Assembly: GCA_031254095.1 (NCBI GenBank)
Contig: JAIRVC010000371.1
Location: 1 to 5,974 of the forward strand
DNA: 5,974 nt
Source: Acidobacteriota bacterium
Lineage (GTDB): Bacteria; Acidobacteriota; UBA6911
Reading direction: 5' to 3'
The notes below the pieces were generated by a model that ran no database searches, had not been told where the DNA came from, and saw nothing but the letters and a program-made list of their open reading frames with translations. This document shows, piece after piece, positions 4,176-5,974 of this stretch; within the stretch, counting starts at the first letter, position 1, and every line of letters starts with the position of its first letter. The translations under genes and the position numbers were made by a program.

Positions 4176-5974
4176 GATTCCGCGTCCACGACAAGATGGT
4201 TCATTATGTACTGCCGCCGCTCCGGAGTGTTTCGCCCCATGTAAAAACCGAGAATTGCCGGAACCGCCCGCCGGTTGTTCATTCGCACCTGGCGCAGACG
4301 CATTTCCGGCCCGATAAAATTCTTGAATTCCGAAGGCGAAATTTCACCGAGTCCTTTAAAGCGCGTGATCTCCGCGCCGCGCGTTTCCCGGACGGCTTCG
4401 TCGCGCTCCGTTTCTGAATAACAATAGGCGGTTTTTTTCGCGTTTCTTACCCGGAAAAGCGGCGTTTCAAGTATATAGACAAAGCCTTCCTCGACGATCG
4501 GCTCAAAAAAGCGGAGGAAGAAGGTCAGGAGCAAATTTCTTATGTGGAGGCCGTCAACATCGGCGTCGGTCGCCAGAATGATTTTTCCGTAACGCAGGCG
4601 CTCCAGCGAATCTTCGATGTCGAGGCTGCGCATCAGGTTGTAAAGCTCCTCGTTTTTATACATGACGTCGCGCTGCAGGCCGCATACGTTCAACGGCTTG
4701 CCGCGCATTGTAAAAACCGCCTGAGTCGCAACGTCGCGGCAGCTTGTGATGGAACCCGCGGCCGACAGTCCTTCCGTGATGAAGATCATCGAGTCCGCGC
4801 CCGCGCCCGTGTGTTTGCGAAAATGGTTCTTGCAGTCCTTGAGCTGCGGCACGCGTATTGACGTGGCGCGCGCCCGTTCGCGAGCCATCTTTTTCATCGA
4901 CTGAAGCTCTTTGCGAAGCTTGACCGTCTCCTGAATCTTGACGACCGCGGCTTCGGCCGCGTCGGGGTTGCGGTGCAGAAGGTCTGAAACCTCCTCGCGC
5001 ACCTTGCCGACCAGTTCGCCGCGTATTTCGGTATTGCCGAGTTTGTTCTTCGTTTGCGATTCAAAGACCGGATCTTTCAGGCGCACGGCGACGGCGCCGA
5101 CCATGCCTTCGCGGATATCGTCCCCGTCAAAGCGGTTTTTGGCGAATTCGTTGAATCCTTTGACCAGACCCTCGCGGAATGCGCTCAGGTGCGAGCCGCC
5201 GTCGGACGTATACTGGCCGTTGACAAACGAAAGAAAGGTTTCCTCGAATCGCTGCGTATGGCTGAACGCGAATTCAAGCGTCTTTGACTGAAAATGCAGC
5301 GGCGTATAGATCATCTCGTCGGACGCTTCCTCTTTGAGCAGATCAGTCAGGCCGTTGCGTGAAATAAAAAGACGGCCGTTGTAGTCGATTTTCAGGCCGG
5401 CGTTAAGGAACGAATAAAGTTTCAGCCGGCGCTCGACATGCTCCGGTGAAAAAGAAACCCCGCCGAAAATTTCCGGGTCGGGTTCAAAGCACACAAACGT
5501 GCCGTCCGGTTCACTCGCCGTTCCTTTCTGTTCCTCAATCAGTTTTCCCCGTTCAAAAAACGCGCCGGCAAATTCGCCGTTGCGGTGACTGCGCACCTCG
5601 AAACGCGAGGAAAGGGCGTTGACGGCTTTTGTGCCTATGCCGTTGAGCCCGACGCTGAACTGGAAAACTTCGTCGCTGTATTTCGCGCCGGTGTTTATGC
5701 GCGAAACGCATTCGATAACCTTGCCGAGCGGAATGCCCCGGCCGTAGTCGCGCACCGTGACGCGCGCGCCGTCGAGGCGGATATGGACGCGGTCGCCGTA
5801 TCCCATGATGAATTCGTCAACCGAGTTGTCGATTACTTCTTTCAGCAGGATATAAATGCCGTCGTCGTAGTCCGCGCCGTCGCCGACGCGGCCGATATAC
5901 ATTCCGGAGCGTTTTCGGATATGTTCCAGCGAAGACAGCGACTTGATCTTGTCTTCGTCGTAATTATGCTTTCG
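4172..5974 (-). CDS. parE: DNA topoisomerase IV subunit B (ParE/GyrB family), 5' end outside window
   Basis: The ATP-driven subunit partnering ParC. The frame is open to the right edge: upstream of the Met at 5902 it reads YDEDKIKSLSSLEHIRKRSG, the conserved N-terminus before GMYIGR. The Met at 5902 is therefore internal and the true start lies outside, probably by only a few codons. About 600 residues are visible (E. coli ParE has 630). Counting from that Met, the GHKL ATPase has E22/N26 (KEVIDNSVDE), DYGRGIP (52-58) and GLNGIGTKAVNALS (85-98). The transducer has FVNGQYTSDGG and the QTK lysine loop (283-285). The TOPRIM domain has Glu377 and DADVD (446-450). The usual EGDSA reads EGLSA (377-381), retaining the metal-binding Glu. 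The C-terminus (FYMGRNTPERRQYIMNHLV) is complete. There is no GyrB-type large insertion. It is first in the operon, overlapping parC by four bases. Confidence 0.93.
   Translation of the reverse strand, partial: RKHNYDEDKIKSLSSLEHIRKRSGMYIGRVGDGADYDDGIYILLKEVIDNSVDEFIMGYGDRVHIRLDGARVTVRDYGRGIPLGKVIECVSRINTGAKYSDEVFQFSVGLNGIGTKAVNALSSRFEVRSHRNGEFAGAFFERGKLIEEQKGTASEPDGTFVCFEPDPEIFGGVSFSPEHVERRLKLYSFLNAGLKIDYNGRLFISRNGLTDLLKEEASDEMIYTPLHFQSKTLEFAFSHTQRFEETFLSFVNGQYTSDGGSHLSAFREGLVKGFNEFAKNRFDGDDIREGMVGAVAVRLKDPVFESQTKNKLGNTEIRGELVGKVREEVSDLLHRNPDAAEAAVVKIQETVKLRKELQSMKKMARERARATSIRVPQLKDCKNHFRKHTGAGADSMIFITEGLSAAGSITSCRDVATQAVFTMRGKPLNVCGLQRDVMYKNEELYNLMRSLDIEDSLERLRYGKIILATDADVDGLHIRNLLLTFFLRFFEPIVEEGFVYILETPLFRVRNAKKTAYCYSETERDEAVRETRGAEITRFKGLGEISPSEFKNFIGPEMRLRQVRMNNRRAVPAILGFYMGRNTPERRQYIMNHLVVDAES

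Noticed and set aside
4172..5902. parE starting at the ATG at 5902
   Set aside because: That Met is the one in the conserved GMYIG segment. The frame is open to the right edge and encodes the conserved residues before it, so the start lies outside the window.
2058..5974. Assignment of the pair as DNA gyrase (gyrB-gyrA)
   Set aside because: The A subunit has no GyrA box and a short C-terminal domain, and the motif variants match topoisomerase IV of Bacteroidetes/PVC type. A gyrase-like activity cannot be fully excluded from sequence alone.
1..5974. Mobile elements, CRISPR arrays, tRNA or rRNA genes, prophage genes
   Set aside because: No transposase or integrase motifs, no regularly spaced repeats and no tRNA-like cloverleaf were seen in the intergenic stretches.

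Overview
The window carries four substantial genes in a bacterial chromosomal setting. Nothing in it looks like a phage, plasmid, insertion sequence, CRISPR array or defence island. The right two thirds (about 2058 to the right edge, minus strand) is a two-gene type IIA topoisomerase operon. The ATPase/TOPRIM subunit (ParE/GyrB-like) runs in from beyond the right edge. It is followed, with a 4-base ATGA overlap, by the breakage-reunion subunit (ParC/GyrA-like). Both subunits follow the variant typical of the Bacteroidetes/spirochaete/PVC kind of topoisomerase IV (for example HPHGDASIGEAL in the A subunit and ETPLFRVRN in the B subunit). The A subunit has a short C-terminal domain and no GyrA box, so topoisomerase IV (chromosome decatenation, relaxation) is preferred over gyrase.

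Left of this operon, and converging on it, is a plus-strand gene for a short AlkA/Mag-type alkylbase DNA glycosylase (1269-1862). Diverging from the glycosylase is a minus-strand gene for an exported tetratricopeptide-repeat protein (244-1008) with a strong Shine-Dalgarno. The left edge may hold the last 20 codons of another plus-strand gene (ending at 65), followed by an 18-base perfect palindrome and a probable weak terminator for the TPR gene.

No intergenic stretch exceeds 300 bases. The gap at 1009-1268 separates the divergent TPR and glycosylase genes and must hold their promoters, but no clean -35/-10 pair stands out. The gap at 1863-2057 lies between convergent genes and holds three small hairpins and a two-copy 7-base repeat.

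Organism: a Gram-negative-type bacterium of moderate to fairly high GC. The topoisomerase sequences point to the PVC group (Lentisphaerae, Kiritimatiellae, Verrucomicrobia), Bacteroidetes or spirochaetes. The C-terminal module of the TPR protein recalls proteins common in Acidobacteria. This placement is from memory of family sequences and is not firm. The genes do not form one pathway; topoisomerase and glycosylase are both housekeeping DNA-maintenance functions. The most unusual observation is a TOPRIM EGDSA motif that reads EGLSA in the B subunit, paired with an A subunit lacking the usual quinolone-contact serine. I see no convincing new biological system.
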